Shown piece after piece: positions 44,569 through 53,149 of a DNA stretch of 64,000 nucleotides. The first letter of the stretch is position 1. Every line of letters begins with the position of its first letter. Origin of the DNA: Alphaproteobacteria bacterium (lineage in GTDB: Bacteria > Pseudomonadota > Alphaproteobacteria > UBA9655); contig JAIEQB010000007.1 in NCBI GenBank assembly GCA_019748065.1, positions 1 through 64,000 of the forward strand, written 5' to 3'. Below the pieces are notes generated by a model. That model worked only from the letters and a program-made list of their open reading frames with translations, ran no database searches and was not told the DNA's origin. Both the position numbers and the translations under genes were made by a program.

Positions 44569-46122
44569 GAATTTATTTACTTTTTAAGCGAGAACCTTTC
44601 GTCTCTCCTTCAAAAAACTCTTGAGCACATTCAGCTTGTTACGGTTGCTCTTCTTTTTGCTTCAGCTATTGCTATTCCTCTTGGAGTTGCTATGGGGCGC
44701 TTTTCAGGAATAAGAACCCTTCTCTTAAAAGCAGGAAGTGTTTCTCAAACTATTCCGAGTTTAGCCATGCTTGCTTTGTTGGTTCCTGTTGTAGGATTAG
44801 GATTTATTCCAACAATACTTGTTCTGACGTTTTATGCAATCTATCCTATTTTAAGAAACACCTATACAGGACTTCAAAATATTCCTCCTGAATATTTGGA
44901 GATAGCAGAGGGTTTAGGATTTTTAAGTTACCAAAGATTAGTGCATGTAGAACTTCCTCTGGCTTTCCCCATGATTATTTCCGGCTTGCGTCTTGCAACG
45001 GCATCAACCATTGGCATTGCAACGATCGCTGCTTTTATTGGTGCTGGAGGGTTGGGAGACTTTATCACCCAAGGACTGGCTTTAAATGACTCGAACCTCA
45101 TTTTTCTGGGAGCGATTCCCACTGCTTTTTTGGCTTTGGCTTTTGATTATGGAATTTCACGGTTTGAAAATTATCTTTGTTGTCGGAAGAAAAAAACAAC
45201 AAACGCTTCAGTGTGGAAATACAAACGTCTCCTCTTGGGTGGAATGGGACTTCTATTTTTAGGAAGCTATTTCTTTCTCACTCCTCAAGGGAATAAGGAA
45301 TCAAAAGTTATTATTATTGGGAGTAAAAATTTTCCAGAACAAAATATCTTAGCTGAAATAATGGCGCAGCTCATAGAAGATAAAACCTCTCTGAAAGTTA
45401 TCCGAAGGTTTAATTTAGGATCGACAGCTCTTGTGCATCAAGCGCTTTTAAATGGTGAAATTGATCTTTACCCCGAGTACGTCGGAACGGCGTACTTGAC
45501 AGTTCTTAAGGAACCATGGGATGGCGCTCAAAAAGATCTTTTTAAAAAGGTCAAAGAAAACTATAAAAATCAATTTAATCTCCGATGGCTGCCCTCTTTT
45601 GGTTTTTCCAACTCTCAATCCTTAGCGGTGAGAAAAGATTTCGCTGAGGCAAATAATCTCAAGTGTTTAAGTGATCTCGCTCCTCTTTCAAAAAATTTAA
45701 GTGTGGCAGCGCCTCCCGAATTTCTTAAACGCCCAGATGGATTAATCAATTTAAAAAAAGCCTATGGGTTTAATTTTAGGAATGTTATTCAAGTCAGTCC
45801 TACACTGATGTATGTGACTATAGAGCATCAAAAGGTGGATATCATTGCCTCCTTTACAACGGATGGAAAGCTAAAAAGCGCTAATTTAATGATTCTAGAG
45901 GATGACAAAAATATTTATCCTCCCTATGAAGCTGCCCCTGTTTTGCGAGAAGCTATTCATCTGAAATATCCTCAAATTGAAAAGGCCCTATCGCCAATAT
46001 TTGGTATTATTTCAGAACAGAAAATGATAAATTTGAATTCTAAAGTAGAGGAACAGGGGCAATTGCCTTCAGCTGTGGCGCGTGAGTTTCTTAGTGAAAA
46101 CCACCTCTTTTCTAAAAAGTAA
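44566..46122 (+). CDS. Fused permease/substrate-binding protein of an osmoprotectant ABC importer; apparent ATC start
   Basis: Residues 1-210 form an OpuCB-like permease with about five helices (LVTVALLFASAIAIPLGVAMG, the EAA-type loop EIAEGLGFLSYQRLVHVELPLAFPMI). A further helix near 230 leads to an OpuCC/OpuAC-like binding domain on the outer face (IIGSKNFPEQNILAEIM, DLYPEYVGTAY, FTTDGKL). The first ATG in frame is at 44692, but conserved permease sequence continues 42 codons upstream to 44566, with no ATG, GTG or TTG. AAGGAGG at 44552-44558 is seven bases before an ATC codon at 44566, so I place the start there (518 residues). Confidence 0.82.
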   Translation: MEFIYFLSENLSSLLQKTLEHIQLVTVALLFASAIAIPLGVAMGRFSGIRTLLLKAGSVSQTIPSLAMLALLVPVVGLGFIPTILVLTFYAIYPILRNTYTGLQNIPPEYLEIAEGLGFLSYQRLVHVELPLAFPMIISGLRLATASTIGIATIAAFIGAGGLGDFITQGLALNDSNLIFLGAIPTAFLALAFDYGISRFENYLCCRKKKTTNASVWKYKRLLLGGMGLLFLGSYFFLTPQGNKESKVIIIGSKNFPEQNILAEIMAQLIEDKTSLKVIRRFNLGSTALVHQALLNGEIDLYPEYVGTAYLTVLKEPWDGAQKDLFKKVKENYKNQFNLRWLPSFGFSNSQSLAVRKDFAEANNLKCLSDLAPLSKNLSVAAPPEFLKRPDGLINLKKAYGFNFRNVIQVSPTLMYVTIEHQKVDIIASFTTDGKLKSANLMILEDDKNIYPPYEAAPVLREAIHLKYPQIEKALSPIFGIISEQKMINLNSKVEEQGQLPSAVAREFLSENHLFSKK

Positions 46123-46211
46123 ATTAAATTTATTTATAAATATTTAATATTTTACAGTTATTATAATTTTGTCTCAAAATAGCCATTGAAGTCGAAACTA
46201 ATATAGGAAAG

Positions 46212-47972
46212 TTGCGGAAATTGAAAGCTGTCAAGGTGCCAAAGAAATTTGAGGCTATTTTCAAAAAAGCTGAGAAAACTGTTCAAAAATTTTTTGAAAA
46301 AAAAGAATTGAATGTCTCACAAGGAAAGATTGAAATTTCAGGTGAACGTTACCTCTTCGTTCGAGCAGCTTCGCTTTCTTGTGACTTTTTTGAATGCATT
46401 CTTAACCTTTATAAAGGTAAAAATAAAAAAGTCGCGCAGAATTTCACTCGAAAGCTTCTTTTTGATATGGCGCATGCCATTGGTATGAAGGATGCAGAGC
46501 ATTTTCATAAGGAATGGGAATTAAAGACTCCTCTTGAAAAAATTTCAGCAGGACCTCCACACTTTGCTTATACAGGATGGGCCTTTGTTGAACTGCTGGA
46601 TGATTCTAACCCCACTCCTGACATAAATTTTTACCTTTCTTATAAACACCCTCATTCCTTTGAAGCAGATGCTTGGTTAGCGGCGGATAAAAAAAGTGAC
46701 GTGCCTGTTTGCTTTATGAATTCAGGGTACTCTTCGGGATGGTGTGAACAAAGCTTTGGCATTTCCCTTATTTCAACAGAAATTACTTGTCGAGCTAAAG
46801 GGGATAAGGAATGCACATTTATAATGGCCCATCCTTCTAAAATGAAGGACTATATTGCTCATTTCCTTAAAAAAAATCCCGAAATTCTGGAATATGCAAC
46901 AAACTATGAAATTCCAGACTTTTTTAGGTTAAAAGAGGCAGAACTCACTTTGAGAGATGTCAATTCACGTTTGTTTGAATCTAATAAGCAGCTGAAAATT
47001 CAAAGAAAAGCTCTTGAAGAGAAGGCTCGCTCAATTTCGCTTCTTAATGAAATGGGTGAAAATTTCACAATTGCGCATTCAAGTGATGAGATTTATATAA
47101 TTTGTACAAAATACACCCAAAAAATGTTTCCCAATTTTAAGGGGATCATTTGGACCTATTCTAAAAAAAAGAATAAACTGGAAGCAACTGCTCAATGGGG
47201 TCATAAAACATCTCTTGAAAAGCTTTATATTTCTGCTGAAGCTTGTCTGGCTTTTCAAAAAAGGACAATTCAGATATCCAGTTGTTCTCACTCTCGCTAT
47301 AAGAATGAGGGCTGTATCTGTCTTCCCATTTTATCAAGTGATGAAACCTATGGCGTCTTATCCATCAGTTTTGATCCTCCAATGCTTTCACACACTAAGC
47401 AAGACTTGATGGCACAAATTACCCGAAGCCTCGCGCTTGCACTTACCAACTTAAAGTTACGGGATTCTCTTTATGAAATGTCTATTCGTGATTATATGAC
47501 AGGTCTTTATAATCGGCGGTATATGGAAGAAATGTTGTCTAAGGCCCTTGCCAATGCCAAGCGTAAAAGGTCAAGCCTTGGGATTATCATGTTGGATATC
47601 GATTATTTCAAGAATTTTAATGACACCTATGGGCACGAAATGGGGGACCTTATCTTAAAAAAAATAGGCGAATCCTTGAAAGAGGAGTTTCGTGAAGGTG
47701 ACATTTTATGCCGTTTTGGGGGAGAAGAATTTTTGATTATTCTTATTGATTCTTCTGAAGAAATGACCTTAAAACGAGCGGAAAGTTTACGAAAAGAGGT
47801 GCAGAATCTTCGTGTCCACATTGGTTCACAAGAATTAGAACAGCTCACCATATCTTTGGGAGTGGCAACATTTCCAGAAAATGGAGAGACAGAGAAAGAC
47901 CTCTTTCATGCAGTGGATAAGGCGCTTTATCAAGCCAAAGAGAGGGGACGTAACCGAGTTTGTGTTGCGTAG
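46212..47972 (+). CDS. Diguanylate cyclase with XylR_N/V4R-like and GAF sensor domains
   Basis: The 586-residue protein has a region near 30-215 resembling the XylR_N plus V4R small-molecule sensor pair (GMKDAEHFHKEW, then YSSGWCEQSFGISLISTEITCRAKGDKECTF). A coiled coil near 235-270 and a GAF-like domain (about 275-415) follow. The GGDEF domain (about 425-583) has DYMTGLYNRRY, DIDYFKNFNDTYGHEMGD and the active site FGGEEF near 501-506, so it should make c-di-GMP. The frame starts with TTG (46212, or 46221 with GGAAAG better spaced); no ATG fits. It has no membrane segment. Cytochrome bd genes follow. Confidence 0.85.
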   Translation: MRKLKAVKVPKKFEAIFKKAEKTVQKFFEKKELNVSQGKIEISGERYLFVRAASLSCDFFECILNLYKGKNKKVAQNFTRKLLFDMAHAIGMKDAEHFHKEWELKTPLEKISAGPPHFAYTGWAFVELLDDSNPTPDINFYLSYKHPHSFEADAWLAADKKSDVPVCFMNSGYSSGWCEQSFGISLISTEITCRAKGDKECTFIMAHPSKMKDYIAHFLKKNPEILEYATNYEIPDFFRLKEAELTLRDVNSRLFESNKQLKIQRKALEEKARSISLLNEMGENFTIAHSSDEIYIICTKYTQKMFPNFKGIIWTYSKKKNKLEATAQWGHKTSLEKLYISAEACLAFQKRTIQISSCSHSRYKNEGCICLPILSSDETYGVLSISFDPPMLSHTKQDLMAQITRSLALALTNLKLRDSLYEMSIRDYMTGLYNRRYMEEMLSKALANAKRKRSSLGIIMLDIDYFKNFNDTYGHEMGDLILKKIGESLKEEFREGDILCRFGGEEFLIILIDSSEEMTLKRAESLRKEVQNLRVHIGSQELEQLTISLGVATFPENGETEKDLFHAVDKALYQAKERGRNRVCVA

Positions 47973-48054
47973 GTTTAACTTTCCATTTTTTTAAAAAACC
48001 GCTATTCTTTCTTAAATTATCAATTATTCATGATAGAATAGAAAAAAATAAAAA

Positions 48055-49422
48055 ATGGAATTTGATCCCGCTCTTTTAGCACGCATTCAATTTGCTTTTA
48101 CCATAAGCTTTCATATCCTTTTCCCATCATTAACAATTGGCCTTGCTAGTTGGCTCGCCGTCGTTGAAGGCCTTTGGCTTAAAACAGGAAATGAAACCTA
48201 TAGAGATATTTATAAGCTTTGGGTCAAAATTTTTGCTGTTACTTTTGGAATGGGTGTTGTTTCAGGGGTGGTGATGTCCTATCAATTTGGAACGAACTGG
48301 TCCGTTTTTTCTGACAGAACAGGAAGTATTTTAGGCCCTTTGCTGGCTTTTGAAGTCTTAACAGCCTTTTTCCTTGAGGCGTCCTTCCTTGGAGTTATGA
48401 TTTTTGGTTGGGACAGGGTGACACCCAGAATGCACTTTCTCTCTACAGTTATTGTGGCTGCTGGAACAGTAATTTCCGCTTTTTGGATTCTCTCAGCAAA
48501 TAGTTGGATGCAAACGCCAACAGGTTATGAGATAGGAGCTGACAATCTTTTTCTTCCCTTAAATTGGATAGATATTATCTTCAATCCATCCTTTCTCTAT
48601 CGGCTTTTCCATATGGTAATAGCAGCCTATCTTACAACGGCCTTTTTTGTTGGAGGTATTGGCGCTTGGTATCTTTTAAAGAAACGACACTTTAAACAGG
48701 CTAGAATTATGGTGGGTATGGCCATGCTTATGGCTGTTTTTGTCTCTCCAATTCAAATTTTTTTAGGTGATCTCCATGGATTAAATACACTCAAACACCA
48801 ACCACAGAAAATAGCAGCCATTGAAGCCATATGGGATACAGGGAAAGATGTTCCTTTTGTTTTGGTGGGTTGGCCGGATGAGAGGACAGAAACTACCCAT
48901 TTTGCGGTGACGATTCCTCATCTTACTAGTTTACTTCTCACCCATGAGGTGGAAGGAGAATGCCGCGGATTAAAATCATGGCCCAAAAGTGAAAGGCCTC
49001 CCATCCTTCCTGTTTTCTGGTCTTTTAGGATTATGGTAGGGATCGGACTTCTTATGCTTCTGACGGGTCTTATGGCGGTCGTGCTGTATTTCAGAAATCA
49101 ACTTTTTATCCAAAAATGGTTTCAATACTGGTGTCTTTTTATGACCCCGTCAGGTTTTATTGCGGTATTAGCTGGTTGGTTTGTCACGGAAATCGGACGT
49201 CAGCCTTATATTGTTTATGGACTTATGCGCACCTTAGAGGCTCGTTCTCCAGTCATAGGGCAACATGTTTTTCTTTCTCTTATTGCCTTTATATTTGTTT
49301 ACACCTTTGTATTTGGGGCTGGGATTTATTATATCGCTAAGCTTATCCGAAAAGGACCCAGTTCAAAAGAGAAGAAAGAAGATATTTATGGGTCGCATGG
49401 TCTCAAAACACCGCGGCTATAG
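48055..49422 (+). CDS. cydA: Cytochrome bd-type quinol oxidase subunit I
   Basis: CydA binds haems b558, b595 and d and oxidises quinol, reducing O2 without pumping protons. The 455-residue polytopic protein begins DPALLARIQFAFTISFHILFPSLTIG, with an early haem-ligand His, and has GVVSGVVMSYQFGTNW and the AGWFVTEIGRQPYIVYG motif. The periplasmic Q loop is short, so it belongs to the CioA or cyanide-insensitive-like group common in Alphaproteobacteria. No clear ribosome-binding site precedes the ATG; the 82-base upstream gap is AT-rich and may hold the promoter. Confidence 0.95.
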   Translation: MEFDPALLARIQFAFTISFHILFPSLTIGLASWLAVVEGLWLKTGNETYRDIYKLWVKIFAVTFGMGVVSGVVMSYQFGTNWSVFSDRTGSILGPLLAFEVLTAFFLEASFLGVMIFGWDRVTPRMHFLSTVIVAAGTVISAFWILSANSWMQTPTGYEIGADNLFLPLNWIDIIFNPSFLYRLFHMVIAAYLTTAFFVGGIGAWYLLKKRHFKQARIMVGMAMLMAVFVSPIQIFLGDLHGLNTLKHQPQKIAAIEAIWDTGKDVPFVLVGWPDERTETTHFAVTIPHLTSLLLTHEVEGECRGLKSWPKSERPPILPVFWSFRIMVGIGLLMLLTGLMAVVLYFRNQLFIQKWFQYWCLFMTPSGFIAVLAGWFVTEIGRQPYIVYGLMRTLEARSPVIGQHVFLSLIAFIFVYTFVFGAGIYYIAKLIRKGPSSKEKKEDIYGSHGLKTPRL

Positions 49423-49436
49423 GGGAGGCTATCAGA

Positions 49437-50456
49437 ATGTTTGATTTTTCACCTTTTTTAAACTTACCTCTTCTGTGGGGGGGAATTATTGCTCTAGCTG
49501 TCTTTCTGTATGTTTTGCTTGATGGATTTGATTTAGGAGTTGGCATCCTCTTTCCTTTTGCTCCTAGTGAGGATTGTCGTCACAAAATGATGAATTCGGT
49601 TGCTCCTTTTTGGGATGGGAATGAAACTTGGTTAGTCTTAGGGGGAGGAGGGCTCTTTGCAGCCTTTCCTCTTGCCTATTCTATTTTGTTTCCTGCTTTT
49701 TATATTCCTCTCATCATAATGCTTTTGGGACTTATTTTTAGAGGCGTTGCTTTTGAATTTCGTTTTAAAGCAAGTCCCAAAACACGAAAACTATGGGATT
49801 ATTCGTTCCATTTTGGCTCGCTAATAGCTGCTTTTTTTCAAGGGATGATTTTGGGCTCATTTGTTGAAGGCGTTTCTGTAGAGGGTCGTGGCTTTGCAGG
49901 AGGGTCCTTTGATTGGCTGAGCTCATTCTCTTTAATGACGGGCCTTGCTCTTGTTTTTGGCTATGCCCTTTTAGGGGCAACATGGATTATCATGAAGACA
50001 GAGGGTATTTCGCAGGAATGGGCGTGCAAAGTAGCCCTTTACGTTTTAATCTATATAGCAGGTTTTATGGGCTTAGTAAGTTTATGGGTTCCTTTTTTAA
50101 ATGAAGAAATTTTTAGGAGATGGTTTACTCTCCCTAATCTTATCTATCTTTCTCCTATTCCCCTACTAACCGCCGGTGTCTTTTTAGCTCTTTTTTGGAG
50201 TCTTTCAAAGAAAAGAGAACTTCTTCCTTTTTTCTTATCTCTTTTCCTCTTTACTCTTGGGTATGTAGGGCTTGTCGTAAGCTTATGGCCTTGGATTGTG
50301 CCCTATACCATTCCTTTGTGGAAAGCTGCAGCGGACACCCGCTCTCTTTCTTTGATGTTAGTCGGAGTTGTTCTTTTTCTACCTTTTGTTCTGGGGTACA
50401 CCTTTTATTCCTATTATGTCTTTCGTGGCAAAGCCACATCTCAAGAGTGGTATTAA
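49437..50456 (+). CDS. cydB: Cytochrome bd-type quinol oxidase subunit II
   Basis: CydB is the second polytopic subunit of bd oxidase. The 339-residue protein opens with LPLLWGGIIALAVFLYVLLDGFDLGVGILFPF and has NSVAPFWDGNETWLVLGGGGLFAAFPLAY, both diagnostic. Eight or nine hydrophobic helices are visible. GGGGAGG precedes the ATG, 14 bases after cydA. A short membrane-protein gene starts one base after its stop. Confidence 0.96.
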   Translation: MFDFSPFLNLPLLWGGIIALAVFLYVLLDGFDLGVGILFPFAPSEDCRHKMMNSVAPFWDGNETWLVLGGGGLFAAFPLAYSILFPAFYIPLIIMLLGLIFRGVAFEFRFKASPKTRKLWDYSFHFGSLIAAFFQGMILGSFVEGVSVEGRGFAGGSFDWLSSFSLMTGLALVFGYALLGATWIIMKTEGISQEWACKVALYVLIYIAGFMGLVSLWVPFLNEEIFRRWFTLPNLIYLSPIPLLTAGVFLALFWSLSKKRELLPFFLSLFLFTLGYVGLVVSLWPWIVPYTIPLWKAAADTRSLSLMLVGVVLFLPFVLGYTFYSYYVFRGKATSQEWY

Positions 50457-50457
50457 G

Positions 50458-50574
50458 ATGAGCGAAGCTAAATTAAAACCGTGGCTTTGGTTTTTTTGTT
50501 TATGGATTGCTAGTTTATCCTGTACCTTTTTTGTGGTTTATGGATTGAAACGGCTTATAAAATTAATAAGCTAA
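50458..50574 (+). CDS. Small single-helix subunit of cytochrome bd oxidase (DUF2474/CydX-like)
   Basis: A 38-residue peptide, MSEAKLKPWLWFFCLWI then ASLSCTFFVVYGLKRLIKLIS, with one transmembrane helix flanked by charged residues. It starts one base after the cydB stop, which points to translational coupling. Size, helix and place match the DUF2474/CydX-type subunits that stabilise bd oxidases. Sequence similarity in such short proteins is weak, so position is the main support. A longer frame from 50368 lies within cydB and is not needed. Confidence 0.75.
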   Translation: MSEAKLKPWLWFFCLWIASLSCTFFVVYGLKRLIKLIS

Positions 50575-50592
50575 GAAAAGAGGAGATAACCA

Positions 50593-51600
50593 GTGAATTT
50601 TAATTGGAAAAAACTAAAAATCCCTCTTCTTGGTATTGCAGTGCTTATGATTATTATTGTGATCTCAGCCGTCATGATGTTTTTGCATTATAAGGGGCAT
50701 TCTAATCATTTGGTTCTCTATGGCAATGTGGATATTCGTCAAGTTGACCTTGGATTTCGCGTGAGCGGCCGCCTTCAGAAAATGCTTGTTGAAGAAGGAG
50801 ATGAAGTTAAGCGAGGCGACCTTTTAGCAGTTCTAGATAAGGCGCCTTATGAGGCAGACCTTGCCTCAGCTAGGGCAGGGCTGGCCCAAGCAGAAGCGAA
50901 CTATTTGAAGTTGCAACATGGAAGCCGGCCTCAGGAAATTGAAGAAGCCCGCGCCCTTGTGTATGAAAAACAAGCTGCTCTAACGAATGCGGATCTTATT
51001 TTTGCACGGCAGAAGGAACAAATTAAAATTGGAGCCTCCTCTCAACAGAACTATGATGATGCATTTGCACAAAAAAATGAAGCAGAGGCTCAGTTAAAAA
51101 GTGCTCAAGAAAGCTTGGATCTTGCAGAAGAAGGATTCCGTCAAGAGGATATTCAAGCAGGAAAAGCGGCTATGGAAGTCGCCAAAGCTCAACTTGAATC
51201 CGCTAAAATCAATTTAACAGACACGGAAATATTTTCCCCATCCGATGGGATTATTCTCACCCGCGTGCGAGAGCCAGGAGCGATCATTGCTCCCCAATCC
51301 ATCATCTATACTATTACGCTCCATAAGCCTGTGTGGATCCGTGCTTATGTTTCTGAACCTGACTTAGGGCGCATCAAACCTGGTATGGAATCTTTAATTT
51401 ATACGGATTCCGATCCTAACCATCCCTTTAAAGCTCAAATCGGGTTTATTTCCCCCACGGCTGAGTTTACGCCCAAGACCGTTGAAACACCTGAGCTGCG
51501 TACGGACTTAGTCTATCGTCTTCGATTATATGTGGATGATCCAAAAGGGAAATTACGTCAGGGGATGCCTGTTACGGTAAAATTGGATGTCAAAGAATAA
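50593..51600 (+). CDS. HlyD/YbhG-type membrane fusion protein
   Basis: The 335-residue periplasmic adaptor has an N-terminal membrane anchor (IPLLGIAVLMIIIVISAVMMFL), a biotinyl-lipoyl half-motif (VDIRQVDLGFRVSGRLQKMLVEEGDEVKRGDLLAVLD), a long alpha-helical hairpin rich in Ala/Gln/Glu (about 95-200) and a beta-barrel domain (APQSIIYTITLHKPVWIRAYV). The start is GTG at 50593 after GAGGAG. It overlaps the ABC ATPase gene by 14 bases, so the four genes form one tripartite-type exporter unit. The outer-membrane channel is not encoded here and the cargo is unknown. Confidence 0.9.
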   Translation: MNFNWKKLKIPLLGIAVLMIIIVISAVMMFLHYKGHSNHLVLYGNVDIRQVDLGFRVSGRLQKMLVEEGDEVKRGDLLAVLDKAPYEADLASARAGLAQAEANYLKLQHGSRPQEIEEARALVYEKQAALTNADLIFARQKEQIKIGASSQQNYDDAFAQKNEAEAQLKSAQESLDLAEEGFRQEDIQAGKAAMEVAKAQLESAKINLTDTEIFSPSDGIILTRVREPGAIIAPQSIIYTITLHKPVWIRAYVSEPDLGRIKPGMESLIYTDSDPNHPFKAQIGFISPTAEFTPKTVETPELRTDLVYRLRLYVDDPKGKLRQGMPVTVKLDVKE

Positions 51601-53149
51601 AGACGCTATCCACATCACCTCTCTGGGTAAAACCTTCCCCGGTTCAAAAAAAGCCGCTCTTGACAATATTAATGCAGTGATTCGCCCAGGCATCATAACT
51701 GGATTGATTGGCCCCGATGGTGCAGGGAAGACAACCCTTCTAAGGCTGATGACAGGCCTTCTATTGCCAAGCCATGGTAAGGTCAATGTTTTTGGATTGG
51801 ATACGGTTCAGGATGCAGAAAGGCTCCATGATATCACAGGCTATATGCCTCAAAAATTTGGGCTTTATGAGGATCTAACAGTTATTGAAAATCTTAACCT
51901 TTATGCAGCTCTTCATGGAATTTCTGAGAAAGAAAAGTCGGAAGTTTTTGAAAAAATGCTTCACTTTACGTCCCTCGGACCTTTTACCACTCGGCTTGCA
52001 GGAAATTTATCAGGAGGAATGAAGCAAAAACTAGGTCTTGCTTGTTCTCTTTTAGGAAAACCAAAGGCTCTTCTTTTAGATGAGCCGAGTGTGGGGGTAG
52101 ATCCAGTTTCACGGCGGGAGTTGTGGAAGATGGTCAGTGACCTTGCTGCAGAAGGGATATGTATTGTATGGTCCACCTCCTATCTTGATGAAGCAGATAG
52201 ATGTAGTGAGATTCTTTTGTTAAATGAAGGAAAGCTTCTTTTTTATGGGCCACCAAAAGATCTAGCAAAACAAGTGAGTAAAGGGGGGAAAGAGGAGATC
52301 GGATTTGAAGAGGCTTTTATTGAAATTCTTGGAGGAAGCCATAGAGGAGAATCTGTTTTAACAAAGCATATGTCTTCAAAAAAAGTTAAGGATGCTCCCT
52401 CAATTCAAATCGAAAATTTGACGAAGAAATTTGGAGATTTTACAGCAGCGCGGGATATTTCTTTTACTATTAAACAAGGAGAAATTTTTGGACTTTTAGG
52501 CCCCAACGGAGCAGGAAAGTCAACCATTTTTAAGATGTTATGTGGCCTCTTGCAACCCACCGAAGGTCGCGCACTCGTTTCGGGCTATAGTTTGAAAACG
52601 GCGCCTTCAGAAGCACGCTTACGTATTGGCTATATGGCTCAAAAATTTTCCCTTTATAGTGATTTAAGTGTGAAAGAGAATTTAAATTTTTTCTCAGGGG
52701 TCTACGGACTTATAGGCCATCATCGGCAGACGCAAATAGAGAAAATGATTTCTATTTTTGAGCTTACTCCCTACCTGGCAGACAATGCGGGGCTGCTTCC
52801 TTTGGGCTTTAAACAAAGATTGGCTCTGGCGTGCTCCTTAATGCATGAGCCAGATGTTCTCTTTTTAGATGAACCTACCTCGGGAGTGGATCCTCTTGTA
52901 CGAGAAGAATTTTGGAATCACATTCAGGGGATGGCTGCAAAGGGAGTCACAATCATGGTGACAACCCATTTTATAGAAGAAGCGGAGTATTGCGATCGCA
53001 TTGCCCTAATTTATGGGGGAAGTAGTATTGCTTCAGGAACGCCGATGGCGTTGAAAGAAATGGTAAGGTCAAAAGCCTTGCCAAAACCAACCCTTGAAGA
53101 TGCCTTTATCACCTTGATTGAACAATTTGATCAAAGGAGACCTTTGTGA
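51587..53149 (+). CDS. YbhF-type tandem ABC transporter ATP-binding protein
   Basis: The 520-residue protein carries two nucleotide-binding domains in tandem. The first has Walker A GPDGAGKTTLLRLM, signature LSGGMKQKLGLA and LLLDEPSVGVDP. The second has GPNGAGKSTIFKML, LPLGFKQRLALACSL and LFLDEPTSGVDP. In the second domain the LSGG signature is changed to LPLG, which may make that ATP site weak. The fused arrangement matches YbhF of the YbhFSR exporter, whose E. coli version is linked to drug and cation efflux. Confidence 0.9.
   Translation: MSKNKDAIHITSLGKTFPGSKKAALDNINAVIRPGIITGLIGPDGAGKTTLLRLMTGLLLPSHGKVNVFGLDTVQDAERLHDITGYMPQKFGLYEDLTVIENLNLYAALHGISEKEKSEVFEKMLHFTSLGPFTTRLAGNLSGGMKQKLGLACSLLGKPKALLLDEPSVGVDPVSRRELWKMVSDLAAEGICIVWSTSYLDEADRCSEILLLNEGKLLFYGPPKDLAKQVSKGGKEEIGFEEAFIEILGGSHRGESVLTKHMSSKKVKDAPSIQIENLTKKFGDFTAARDISFTIKQGEIFGLLGPNGAGKSTIFKMLCGLLQPTEGRALVSGYSLKTAPSEARLRIGYMAQKFSLYSDLSVKENLNFFSGVYGLIGHHRQTQIEKMISIFELTPYLADNAGLLPLGFKQRLALACSLMHEPDVLFLDEPTSGVDPLVREEFWNHIQGMAAKGVTIMVTTHFIEEAEYCDRIALIYGGSSIASGTPMALKEMVRSKALPKPTLEDAFITLIEQFDQRRPL

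Noticed and set aside
47973-48054. FNR-type site in the gap before cydA
   Set aside because: Only a half-site ATCAA can be seen (in TTATCAATT); the TTGAT-N4-ATCAA dyad is not present.
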